Positions 7,386 through 14,768 of a stretch of 33,577 nucleotides of DNA are shown here, in pieces (position 1 is the stretch's first letter; each line of letters starts with the position of its first letter). The DNA lies in the NCBI GenBank assembly GCA_036375715.1, contig DASVBS010000080.1, forward strand, positions 1-33,577, read 5' to 3'. Position numbers and translations under genes: made by a program. A model generated the notes under the pieces. It was not told where the DNA came from and did no database searches. It was given only the letters and a program-made list of their open reading frames with translations. The stretch comes from Longimicrobiaceae bacterium. Lineage in GTDB: Bacteria > Gemmatimonadota > Gemmatimonadetes > Longimicrobiales > Longimicrobiaceae.

Positions 7386-8341
7386 AGCTCGGTGTCTGCC
7401 TGCAGGCGCTCTATCATCTTCCCTTTGAAGAAGCTATTCGAGCAGCCGCATCGCTAGGGTACGAAGCGGTGGAACTGCCCGTGGACAGCAGATCACCATT
7501 CGTTGACCTGGAAGCTGCTTTGAATGGTGACTGGAAGCGGATTCAAAGGGCGATTGAAGCTGCCGGTCTTGAGATTTCCGCCCTCTCCAATCATCAGGAG
7601 GGCCAGCTGCTGCTCGGCCCTCACGGAGAAGATACCGATCCGATTTTCAAGGGGTCGCCGAAAGCCAAGATCGACTACGCAGAGCACCGTCTCCGCTGCA
7701 CCGCGGATCTGGCAAAGCTGCTCGACGTCACCGTCGTCTGCGGGTTCACCGGATGTGAAGACTACTCGAGGTGGTTTCCCTGGCCGCTGGCTGATGGGTA
7801 CGAACGGATGGCCTCGGTATTCCGTGAACGCCTCCTCCCCATCCTGGATCACTTCGACGCCCGTGGCGTGCGTTTCGCCCACGAATGTCATCCCCGGCAG
7901 TTCGCGTACAATCTCGAGACCGCGCTCTGGACAGTCGATCTCCTGGACGGACATTCAGCGTGGGCATTCAACCTCGATCCCGGCAATTTAGCCCTGGCGG
8001 GTGTGGACCCGGTGGTGTTCGTCTCCGAGTTGCGAGACCGCATCGTGCACGTGCACGCCAAAGACTGCGAGCGAGTCGCGCACAACATCGATCGCTCGGG
8101 ACTGCTCGCACATGGCCCCTGGAACCGACCCGATCGCGGATTCAGGTTCAGGGTTCCGGGTTGGGGAGGGATCCCCTGGAAACGATTGATTTCCGAGCTA
8201 CAGATGCGCGGCTACCGCGGCGTCCTCGCCGTCGAGCACGAGGATCCCACTATGGATCCGATCGAGGGGCTGGAGCAGGCGCGGGACTACCTTCAACCAA
8301 AGCTGCTCCGCCGCCCACCGCCACAGACAACGTGGTGGTGA
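7382..8341 (+). CDS. Sugar phosphate isomerase/epimerase, xylose-isomerase-like TIM barrel
   Basis: This 319-residue protein starts at the ATG overlapping the GH4-like stop and is the last gene of the operon. MKLGVCLQALYHLPFEEAI and LGYEAVELPVDS are the first barrel strands of the AP_endonuc_2/IolE-type superfamily. The four metal ligands expected at strand ends can be placed: glutamate in VRFAHECHP, aspartate in FNLDPGN, histidine in IVHVHAKD and glutamate in LAVEHEDP. A divalent-metal isomerase or epimerase acting on a ketose, keto-inositol or keto-cyclitol is expected. An apurinic endonuclease role is unlikely because the metal set is of the isomerase type and the context is sugar metabolism. 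The tail after DYLQPKLL is proline-rich and probably disordered. Confidence 0.88.
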   Translation: MKLGVCLQALYHLPFEEAIRAAASLGYEAVELPVDSRSPFVDLEAALNGDWKRIQRAIEAAGLEISALSNHQEGQLLLGPHGEDTDPIFKGSPKAKIDYAEHRLRCTADLAKLLDVTVVCGFTGCEDYSRWFPWPLADGYERMASVFRERLLPILDHFDARGVRFAHECHPRQFAYNLETALWTVDLLDGHSAWAFNLDPGNLALAGVDPVVFVSELRDRIVHVHAKDCERVAHNIDRSGLLAHGPWNRPDRGFRFRVPGWGGIPWKRLISELQMRGYRGVLAVEHEDPTMDPIEGLEQARDYLQPKLLRRPPPQTTWW

Positions 8342-8400
8342 CGAACTCCGGCTCCACCTTCTACGCCTGCTTCTACCTCCGACTGACGGGTTGGAGGCTT

Positions 8401-8463
8401 CGCTTCCCGTAGACCGCGGTCGGAAGCGCAAACCCCGCCCGGCGCCATCGGGCACCGGGCGGG
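8401..8463. terminator. Two stem-loops at the convergent end of the sugar operon and the ferritin-like gene
   Basis: CGCTTCC at 8401-8407 pairs with GGAAGCG at 8422-8428. A stronger 9-bp all-GC stem follows, CCCGCCCGG at 8434-8442 with CCGGGCGGG at 8455-8463. The position between two convergent genes fits bidirectional transcription termination. Neither side has a real T-run (minus strand GGTTTGCGC), so efficiency is uncertain. Confidence 0.45.
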
Positions 8464-8483
8464 TATGAACGGCGGGACTCAGG

Positions 8484-8993
8484 TCACGCCTTCCCCTCGG
8501 CCTTGTACTCGCGCAGGAACCCTTCGAAGAGGCGCAGGTGCTGTTCCTCGTCGTGCAGGATCCCGATCACCATGTCCTGCGTGACCCAATCGAATCCCTC
8601 GCACGCCTCAATGATGCCGTTGTAGAAATCGATGGCCCCCTTCTCGGCCTCGATCACCCCCTTGATGACGTGCACGATGTCGGTCTGCTCGCTGGGGGGT
8701 TGCAGGTAACTCTGCTCCGCCTTGAACTCGAGCGAGCCGGGCACCACCCCCCAGAGCTCCTTGATGCGAGCCGCGAACTGCCGGGCGTGACCCAGTTCCT
8801 CCTCGATGTCGGATTGCAGTGATTCGATGATCTCCTGGGCCCGTACGCCATCCGGATTGGTCGAGTTGGTGATGTAGTTCATCACCGTCTCGATCTCCAT
8901 CCAGTACGCCTTCTTCAACAGCTCGACGATCTGCTCGCGCTTCTCACGGTTTTCCTCGGCGAGAACGCCGCGATCCAGTGCGGGTGAGGTCAT
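8484..8993 (-). CDS. Ferritin-like four-helix diiron protein
   Basis: The product has 169 residues from the ATG at 8993, which has GGGAG about 4 bases upstream on the minus strand. A longer frame reaches 9113 but its extra 40 residues look non-coding, so I chose the internal start. The helical protein shows two repeats of the diiron pattern: ...MEIETVMNYI with EEELGHARQF (E-x2-H), then VIEAEKGAIDFYNG with DEEQHLRLFEGF (E-x2-H). Two glutamate helices plus two ExxH helices are the layout of bacterioferritin, rubrerythrin and Dps-like proteins. There is no rubredoxin domain and no visible haem methionine motif. It probably binds or oxidises iron or detoxifies peroxide in the cytoplasm. The gene stands alone; an inverted repeat (CGAACGT...ACGTTCG, 9001-9041) lies just upstream and could be regulatory. 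Confidence 0.85.
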   Translation of the reverse strand: MTSPALDRGVLAEENREKREQIVELLKKAYWMEIETVMNYITNSTNPDGVRAQEIIESLQSDIEEELGHARQFAARIKELWGVVPGSLEFKAEQSYLQPPSEQTDIVHVIKGVIEAEKGAIDFYNGIIEACEGFDWVTQDMVIGILHDEEQHLRLFEGFLREYKAEGKA

Positions 8994-9200
8994 GATCTCC
9001 CGAACGTGTCTGGTTTGTGTCCTGCTGGTTGCTGACGTTCGGTCGCACTGCGAAGGTCGTACCGCCACGGTCGGCCCGCGAAGCAGACCGACGGGGACCG
9101 GATGTTTGTTCACGTTCGTCCAACCGAAGGCCCGCGGCGCGACGTCCCATCATCGCCGTGCCTTCAACACGCTCGCGCTGAAGCGCGATTGCACGTCGCG

Positions 9201-9947
9201 TTACCCCACCACCACTGGTCGCCTGGGAGTGAGCGGAACGACGTCCGCAAAGTAGAACCCCTCTCGCTCCACGATCTCACCCACGACGGCCTCCACGCTC
9301 GATCGGAAGCCCGGGCCGGCGAGCACGCAGGTGTGGAACTCGCCGTTCTCGCCGCAGGGATCGATTTCCTCCGGCAGGTCGCTCAGGAACTCATGGTCGA
9401 AGCGTCGCCCGACGAAGCGGCGGGCCAGCTTCGCGGCATCGACGCAGGTGACGACCGCCTCGAGCCCTGAGTCAATCATGCGGCGGGCGAGTTCGCCGGT
9501 TGGTTCGCCCCACAGGGGGAACAGGGGCTCCAGGCCGGTTCCGTCCATCTGGCGGACCCGGTAGTCACGAATCTCCTCCAGAAAGAGGTCGCCAAACGCC
9601 ACATGGGTCACTCCCTGTGCTCGAGCGGCATCCACCGCAGCGCGCATGCGCTCCTCGTAGACCTCGTTCGGGCAGGGCCAGGGGAGTGGAACGATCTGCA
9701 CGGGCAGGCCCACAGCTTCGGCCTGGGCCTCCAGGACCGTCCTCCGGGTGGCGTGCATGGCGACACGATCGTGGGTGCTGTTCACCGTGGTGAGCAAGCC
9801 GACCACCTCCACCTCCGGATCGGCGAGCAGGCGGTGCAGGGTCCACGCGCTGTCCTTTCCCGAGCTCCAGGAGAGGAGGACGCGGCGCAGGGGTCCATGC
9901 CCGGTGGAAGCTGCTTGGCTACGCGCGATCCCGTCTGGTGAGCTCAT
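9201..9947 (-). CDS. DUF71/ATP_bind_4 PP-loop ATPase (diphthine-ammonia-ligase-like)
   Basis: A 248-residue protein whose ATG at 9947 overlaps the arginase-family stop (ATGA). LLSWSSGKDSAWTL is the PP-loop (S-G-G-K-D-S type) that binds ATP and adenylates a substrate. The family-specific C-terminal signature EIDPCGENGEFHT is intact, as is GVTHVAFGDLFLEEIRDYR. In archaea and eukaryotes this family makes the amide of diphthamide. Bacteria lack diphthamide, so the bacterial members act on another, generally unassigned substrate; nucleotide or cobalamin-salvage roles have been proposed. Coupling to a ureohydrolase suggests amide or amidine chemistry on a shared metabolite (inference). Length is normal for the single-domain bacterial form without the extra YjgF-like domains of eukaryotic homologues. 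Confidence 0.88.
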   Translation of the reverse strand: MSSPDGIARSQAASTGHGPLRRVLLSWSSGKDSAWTLHRLLADPEVEVVGLLTTVNSTHDRVAMHATRRTVLEAQAEAVGLPVQIVPLPWPCPNEVYEERMRAAVDAARAQGVTHVAFGDLFLEEIRDYRVRQMDGTGLEPLFPLWGEPTGELARRMIDSGLEAVVTCVDAAKLARRFVGRRFDHEFLSDLPEEIDPCGENGEFHTCVLAGPGFRSSVEAVVGEIVEREGFYFADVVPLTPRRPVVVG

Positions 9948-10969
9948 CCTCTGGTATCCTCTGGTCGATTCGGAGATCCGGCCGGAGCGCCGGCGACGGA
10001 GTTCACCGCGTGCAGCGCATCGGGATTCGTAGCCTGCCCTGCTCCGAATATGCGCTCCAGCAGCGACGCCAGCACCCTGCCCGCCCGAAACCCCGGATCG
10101 AGCGCCGGATCGTAGATGGTGACCTGCATGCCCAGCATGCGCGGATGGTGCGCCAGAGGGATGAGCAGCTCGACCAGCTCGTCGATGCCGGGACCGCCGG
10201 GCACGGGCGAATCGACGGCCGGCATGAGATCGGGGTCGATGACGTCCGCATCCAGATGGACCCAGAACCCCTCGATCCCCTCGCGGGTGACGCGTTCCAG
10301 CGCGCGGTCGGCCGCGGCGACAAAGCCCATCCTACGTACCTCGTCGTCCGTCAGGTCGAGCACCCCGTGTCGGGCGAGCGCCTTCTGCCCGTACCACTCC
10401 TCCTGGTCGCGCCGCGCCACGACCACGGCATCCGCGCCGTGGACCAGCGGCCCATCGGGGTGCAGCCGGGCCAGCGGAGAATCGCCCCGTCCGACTGCCA
10501 TCGCCAGGCACATGCTTGCTGCGGACCCGGTGGTCGACTCCTGCGGAGTGGCGAAATCGGCGTGAGCATCCACGTACACGAGCCCCACCCGGCGGTGCGA
10601 GGCCCTGAGGCCGAGCAGCGAGCCGAGGACGATACTGCAGTCGCCGCCGATCACCAGGGCTTTCCGGCCACCGGCGGTTGCCGCCGCGACCCGCTCCGCG
10701 AGAGCACGACTGTATTCTACCAGACCCGCCTCGTTGCGCACCTGACCCGGAGTGCGCACCCGGTCCTGATAGGGTCCGGGTCGGAGATCGCCCAGGTCAA
10801 CCGCGCCCAGGGCCGCCGCGAGACCCAGCTCCCGCAGGGCGGCGGGCGCGCGACCGAGGGCTCGCTCCTGCCCACCCTCATCGTACGGACGAATACCGAT
10901 CGAAGAGGCGGCACCCACCAGCGCCAGGTTGCTCTCCGACGCTCCCGTACTCGAGCCGGTTGGATTCAT
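9944..10969 (-). CDS. Arginase/agmatinase-family ureohydrolase
   Basis: This 341-residue protein has GAGAGGGGG just upstream of the ATG at 10969, a good ribosome binding site. The manganese motifs of the family are visible: GGDCS (108-112), VDAHADF with D134, H136 and D138, and HLDADVIDP with D240 and D242. In classical arginases the first motif is GGDHS and its histidine is a metal ligand; here it is cysteine 111, a variant seen in some family members. It should hydrolyse a guanidino or formimino compound such as arginine, agmatine, guanidinobutyrate or formiminoglutamate, but the substrate loop does not tell me which. It is first in an operon with the DUF71 gene and divergent from a CGNR regulator that probably controls it. 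Confidence 0.88.
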   Translation of the reverse strand: MNPTGSSTGASESNLALVGAASSIGIRPYDEGGQERALGRAPAALRELGLAAALGAVDLGDLRPGPYQDRVRTPGQVRNEAGLVEYSRALAERVAAATAGGRKALVIGGDCSIVLGSLLGLRASHRRVGLVYVDAHADFATPQESTTGSAASMCLAMAVGRGDSPLARLHPDGPLVHGADAVVVARRDQEEWYGQKALARHGVLDLTDDEVRRMGFVAAADRALERVTREGIEGFWVHLDADVIDPDLMPAVDSPVPGGPGIDELVELLIPLAHHPRMLGMQVTIYDPALDPGFRAGRVLASLLERIFGAGQATNPDALHAVNSVAGAPAGSPNRPEDTRG

Positions 10970-10985
10970 CTTGCCCCCTCTCTCT

Positions 10986-11017
10986 GTAACTGGTTAAGAT
11001 GAGTTCACTGGTTACAT
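10986..11017. promoter_or_regulatory. Repeated ACTGGTTA box, candidate operator of the CGNR regulator
   Basis: Between the divergent ureohydrolase and CGNR genes the octamer ACTGGTTA occurs twice on the + strand, at 10989-10996 and 11007-11014, 18 bp apart. The first copy sits in TAACTGGTTA, a near-palindrome (TAAC-TG-GTTA), and the second in a weaker form (TCAC-TG-GTTA). GTAAC at 10986-10990 and GTTAC at 11011-11015 also form an outer inverted pair. The spacing and position suit a transcription-factor site controlling both genes. Binding by the adjacent CGNR protein is an inference. Confidence 0.55.
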
Positions 11018-11054
11018 AGGAGTGCACGAGGGCCGTGTCAAGGATGCAAGGCTA

Positions 11055-11741
11055 ATGTCCGAAGATCGTCTGGCCGAGGATCGGGGGATGGGAAGCGGGG
11101 TGGTCAAGCGGGTCGGGGGAAGGCTCTGTCTGGATTTCGTGAACTCGGTGCGCGCGCGGCTTCCCGGTGGGACGGATTCGGCCGGCCGGGAGTGGATGGA
11201 TCGCATCGCCGACGAACGCATCACCTCCTACGCTGCACTGGTGCGGTGGGGAGCGGCGGCCGGGGCGATCAGCGATGGGGATGCCTCGGCGCTGCTGCGT
11301 ACCGGTACGGAGCAACCGGAGGCGGCCCAGACCGTCCACGCGAGAGCCCTGGCGCTGCGCGAAGCGATCTACCGGATCTTCAAGGCCGCGCTCGAGCGTT
11401 GGCCGATCCCATCCGGCGACCTGGCCGTCCTGAACGACGAAGTATGGATCGCGCGGGGGCACGAGAAGATCGTGGCCGCCGTGCATCCGCGCTGGGAGTG
11501 GACGAACAGCACTGAGGACCTCGACCACGTGCTCTGGCCGATCGCCGTGGACGCCGCGGCGCTCCTCACCTCGCCAGAGCTGGGGCGCGTAGGTCAGTGT
11601 CCGGGGACCGAATGTGGCTGGCTCTTCCTCGACCGCAGCCGCTCGGGTCGGAGACGCTGGTGCGACATGGCCGACTGCGGCAACCTGGCCAAGGTGCGGC
11701 GTCACCGGGAGCGGGGGCGAGGGAGCAGAGCAAGCAGCTGA
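11055..11741 (+). CDS. CGNR zinc-finger transcriptional regulator (ABATE domain)
   Basis: From the ATG at 11055 the protein has 228 residues; an upstream GTG at 11022 has its AGGA directly abutting and an ATG at 11088 is also possible, so the start is uncertain. VGGRLCLDFVNSV opens the N-terminal ABATE (putative stress-induced ligand-binding) domain. The C-terminus holds the zinc finger CPGTECGWLFLDRSRSGRRRWC followed by DMADCGNL, with four cysteines and the DNA-binding basic stretch KVRRHRER. The family name motif CGNR reads CGNL here. These proteins are believed to be one-component regulators that often control a divergent neighbour, consistent with the ureohydrolase/DUF71 operon across a short gap with repeated boxes. 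Confidence 0.85.
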   Translation: MSEDRLAEDRGMGSGVVKRVGGRLCLDFVNSVRARLPGGTDSAGREWMDRIADERITSYAALVRWGAAAGAISDGDASALLRTGTEQPEAAQTVHARALALREAIYRIFKAALERWPIPSGDLAVLNDEVWIARGHEKIVAAVHPRWEWTNSTEDLDHVLWPIAVDAAALLTSPELGRVGQCPGTECGWLFLDRSRSGRRRWCDMADCGNLAKVRRHRERGRGSRASS

Positions 11742-11823
11742 GCTGCCGCGAACATCGCCGAAGCTCGATCGGAGGTAGAGGGTTCGCGCCAGAGCGGCCA
11801 CTCTGCTACCTTCCGAGGCCTCG

Positions 11824-11852
11824 AGGTCGTCCGTCCTGGTGGCGGACGACCT
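11824..11852. other. Stem-loop between the CGNR and ClC genes
   Basis: AGGTCGTCCG (11824-11833) and CGGACGACCT (11843-11852) form a perfect 10-bp stem with a 9-base loop. It sits 83 bp after the CGNR stop and 113 bp before the ClC start. The bases after it (GTAGGCGTTTC) contain only a short T-run, so it may be a weak terminator or a leader structure. I see no fluoride-riboswitch pattern and no gene in this 224-bp gap. Confidence 0.4.
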
Positions 11853-11965
11853 GTAGGCGTTTCACCACCCCGGTGGCCCGCGGCGGCCAGGACAAGACGC
11901 TTTGACGCGCCCGACGCATGCGGTTCCCGTCCGGCGCTCTTCACTGCGACAGAAGCATCACAAGG

Positions 11966-13855
11966 ATGAGCAAACATAAAGACCGTTCCGACCGGACCCA
12001 CCTGCCGGTCGCTCCATCCATGGACGCCGCGACCGCGAGCGTCCTGGTTCCCGACGAGGATACGATCCGACCTACACGCCTTGTCCGCCTCACCGCCGTG
12101 GCTGTGGTCCTGGGAATCGGCGGCGGGGTGGTCGCGTGGATCCTGCTCGCCCTCATCTCCCTGATCACCCACCTCGTCTTCAGAGGGGAGATCTCGACGG
12201 CGGAGCCGGTGATCGAGCCCGGATCGGTTACCCTGTGGGTTCTGCTCGTCCCCGTGATCGGAGCGATCGTCATCGGCCTGATGGCTCGCTTCGGCTCGCC
12301 GGCCATCCGCGGCCACGGGATCCCGGAGGTGATGGAGCGTGTGCTCCACGGCGAAAGCCGCATCGCGCCCCGTCTTCTTTTTCTCAAGCCCCTCTCGGCG
12401 GCGATCGCTATCGGCACCGGCGGTCCATTCGGCGCCGAAGGACCTATCATCGCGACCGGCGGAGCGATGGGGTCGCTGGTGGGTCAGGTCATGCGAATCA
12501 CCGCCGATGAGCGGAAGACCCTGCTGGCCGCGGGGGCCGCGGCGGGGATGGCTGCGACCTTCGGCACCCCGGTGTCCGCGGTACTGCTGGCGATCGAGCT
12601 CTTGTTGTTCGAGTTCAGGGCCCGCTCCATCATCCCCGTTGCCTTGGCGGCTTCCGCCGCGACGGCCGTGCGACTGGTGCTGATCGGCTCGGGGCCTGTT
12701 TTCGCCATGCCGAATATCTCGGAGCAGAGCTGGCCGGCCCTGGTAGCATACGTGGTGATCGGGGCGCTGATCGGGCTTCTTGCGGTCGGCATCACCCGCC
12801 TGGTCTACGCGATCGAGGATCGCTTCGAGCGCCTTCCCGTCCACTGGATGTGGTGGCCCGCGATCGGAGCCGTAGTGGTGGGCGTGTGTGGCTACCTGGA
12901 CCCGCGGATCCTGGGCGTCGGGTACGTGCACATCGAGGCGATCCTCTCCGGCACGGTGGTCGGTTGGAGCCTGCTGCGACTGGTCGGGCTGAAGTTCGTG
13001 GCCTGGTCGATCTATCTGGGAAGCGGTACGTCGGGCGGTACGCTTGCACCCTTGTTCATCATCGGCGGGGGCGTGGGCGCCGCGCTGGGCACCCTGGCCG
13101 CGGCGCTGCTGCCGGATGTGGGGATCAGCGTGCCGATTGCGGCACTGGTGGGGATGGCGGCGGTGTTCGCCGGGGCGTCACACGCCCTTCTCGCCTCGAT
13201 TGTGTTCGCCTTCGAGGCCACGCGGCAGCCGCTGGGTCTCCTGCCGCTGCTTGCCGGGTGCAGCGCGGCGTACCTGATCTCCGTGGCCTTGATGCGCACG
13301 TCGATCATGACCGAGCGCCTGGCGCGCCGCGGGACGGCCGTGCGGCCGGAGTACTCGATCGACTATCTGTCCCAGGTGCTGGTCAGGGATACAATGAGCC
13401 GTGACGCCGTGGTACTCCAAGCCGACGAGACGGTGGGCGCGGTGCGCGAGAGGCTGCTCGACCCGCGTGCAGCCGGGGGGCACCACGGTTTCCCGGTGGT
13501 GAATGGAAACGGCGAGCTGATCGGCGTTGTCACCCGGAAGGATACACTCTCTCCCGATCTCGACCCGGACACCCCGCTGCGCAACCTGATCCGCCGGAAG
13601 CCGGTGGTGGCGCTCCCCGACAACACGCTGCGGGAGGCGGCCGATCACATGGTGAGGGAGCGGGTCGGGCGACTCCCCGTCGTGGACCGCGCCTCGGGGA
13701 AGCTCGTGGGGATCATTACCCGCAGCGACCTGCTGACGGCCCATGCCCGCAGGCTGCGGGCCCGCGATCAGGCGGAGCGCAGCCTGGCGTCGCGGCGGTG
13801 GCTGGTCACTGCCTACAAGCTCAGCGGGCGGCGAGGCGTCCGGGGAAGGCAATGA
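11966..13855 (+). CDS. ClC-family chloride channel/transporter with two CBS domains
   Basis: The product has 629 residues from the ATG at 11966; an ATG at 11918 would add 16 residues and neither has a convincing ribosome site. The membrane part (about 35-440) is a typical ClC: AIRGHGIPEVM, GTGGPFGAEGPIIATGG with the gating glutamate, FGTPVSAVLLAIELLL and GSGTSGGTLAPLFIIGG. These form the anion pathway of the GSGIP / G-x-EGP / GxFxP blocks. The first block has histidine (GHGIP) where model ClCs have the central serine. After residue ~460 come two CBS domains (VRDTMSRDAVVLQADE... and VVALPDNTLREAADHM...), which usually bind adenosine nucleotides and gate the channel. The last 35 bp overlap the convergent Usp gene. 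Confidence 0.92.
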   Translation: MSKHKDRSDRTHLPVAPSMDAATASVLVPDEDTIRPTRLVRLTAVAVVLGIGGGVVAWILLALISLITHLVFRGEISTAEPVIEPGSVTLWVLLVPVIGAIVIGLMARFGSPAIRGHGIPEVMERVLHGESRIAPRLLFLKPLSAAIAIGTGGPFGAEGPIIATGGAMGSLVGQVMRITADERKTLLAAGAAAGMAATFGTPVSAVLLAIELLLFEFRARSIIPVALAASAATAVRLVLIGSGPVFAMPNISEQSWPALVAYVVIGALIGLLAVGITRLVYAIEDRFERLPVHWMWWPAIGAVVVGVCGYLDPRILGVGYVHIEAILSGTVVGWSLLRLVGLKFVAWSIYLGSGTSGGTLAPLFIIGGGVGAALGTLAAALLPDVGISVPIAALVGMAAVFAGASHALLASIVFAFEATRQPLGLLPLLAGCSAAYLISVALMRTSIMTERLARRGTAVRPEYSIDYLSQVLVRDTMSRDAVVLQADETVGAVRERLLDPRAAGGHHGFPVVNGNGELIGVVTRKDTLSPDLDPDTPLRNLIRRKPVVALPDNTLREAADHMVRERVGRLPVVDRASGKLVGIITRSDLLTAHARRLRARDQAERSLASRRWLVTAYKLSGRRGVRGRQ

Positions 13856-14768
13856 CCTTCGCCTGATACTCGAGCTTCGCCGAGAGGCGCGGCGGAAAGA
13901 GCACCACCGGCACCGAGGAGCGCCGCAGCACTGAGCTAGAAACGCTTCCCAGGGCCGCGTGGAGCAGCGGACCCCGTTCGCAGACCCCCATCGCCACCAC
14001 GTCCACCCGGGAGCCCTCGGCGATGCGCACGATCTCATCCCCCACAGCACGGCTCCAGGCGACGGCGCGGCGCAAGCGGAGCCGCGCCTCCACCTCGGGG
14101 ATCTCGGCCGCCTCGCGGATCCCGCGGGCCAGGACGGGCGAGAAGTCGCGCCAATCGTTCGCGGAGCGGACCACGTGAAGAATCCGGACGTCGCAACGGT
14201 CGCGAATCGGATTCCCCATCGCCTCTCTCCGGAAATCGGCGATCCACCGCAGCGCGGTACGTAGTAGCCCCCTTTCCACGTCCGCCGCCCCGACCGGAAG
14301 CAGGACGCTCTCCCATGGCCAGGGCATCGGTCCGCGAGTGACCAGGCAGGGCACCGACGCCTCCTGCACCACCCGCTGTGCCGTTGTCCCCAGTAGATAG
14401 CTGCCGCGCAGCAGCCCGCGGTGCGGACCCACGATGATCAGATCGGCGCTGAGCTCCTTCGCCCGCCGGACGATGGCCTCGTGGGCCGGCAGGTGCTCCA
14501 GCTTGATCGTTCCCAGGCTGACGCCCGAGGGAGCAACCCTGGCGAGTTGCTCCTCCAGCGTGGTTCGCGCGTGTGCGAGCCTCCGCTGCAGGGCGGTCAA
14601 GCCAAAGCCGCGATCTACGAACGGCAGCCCCTGCTCTTCCAGCGCATGGACCGCGTGCAGCTCGGCGCCGACCTGACGCGCCAGATCTGCGGCCGCCTGG
14701 ACGACCTCATCCGATCCCTCGCTGAGCTCGGTGGCCACGAGGATCTTCGGCACGACCATGTCGACCAT
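13821..14768 (-). CDS. Tandem universal stress protein (two Usp domains)
   Basis: This 315-residue protein starts at the ATG at 14768, chosen because a perfect GGAGGT lies 9 bases upstream on the minus strand. Domain 1 begins PKILVATELSEGSDEVVQAA and ends with the nucleotide-binding run VGPHRGLLRGSYLLGTTAQRV. Domain 2 begins ESVLLPVGAADVERGLLRTA and ends with MGVCERGPLLHAALGSVSSSV. Both retain glycine-rich loops similar to the ATP-binding G-2x-G-9x-G-S/T pattern, though the first is irregular. Tandem Usp proteins are cytoplasmic stress or signalling proteins. The gene is convergent with the ClC gene and overlaps its 3' end by 35 bp, so each transcript would be antisense to the other at the end. 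Confidence 0.9.
   Translation of the reverse strand: MVDMVVPKILVATELSEGSDEVVQAAADLARQVGAELHAVHALEEQGLPFVDRGFGLTALQRRLAHARTTLEEQLARVAPSGVSLGTIKLEHLPAHEAIVRRAKELSADLIIVGPHRGLLRGSYLLGTTAQRVVQEASVPCLVTRGPMPWPWESVLLPVGAADVERGLLRTALRWIADFRREAMGNPIRDRCDVRILHVVRSANDWRDFSPVLARGIREAAEIPEVEARLRLRRAVAWSRAVGDEIVRIAEGSRVDVVAMGVCERGPLLHAALGSVSSSVLRRSSVPVVLFPPRLSAKLEYQAKVIAFPGRLAAR

Noticed and set aside
9201-9947. Diphthamide synthesis role for the DUF71 gene
   Set aside because: Diphthamide is made by archaea and eukaryotes; the neighbourhood and all other genes are bacterial.
9938-11002. 354-residue + strand frame antisense to the ureohydrolase
   Set aside because: No domain or sensible composition; the minus-strand frame has complete ureohydrolase motifs.
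11742-11965. Fluoride riboswitch before the ClC gene
   Set aside because: I looked for the crcB-motif core pattern and do not see it; the ClC also has an ordinary EGP filter rather than clear fluoride-type changes.
11702-12931. 409-residue open frame on the minus strand across the ClC gene
   Set aside because: It is arginine/aspartate/histidine-rich nonsense opposite a clear ClC frame, the usual shadow in high-GC DNA.
13821-13855. Frameshift or truncation at the ClC/Usp junction
   Set aside because: Both frames end normally; the 35-bp convergent overlap is simply two stop codons reaching past each other.
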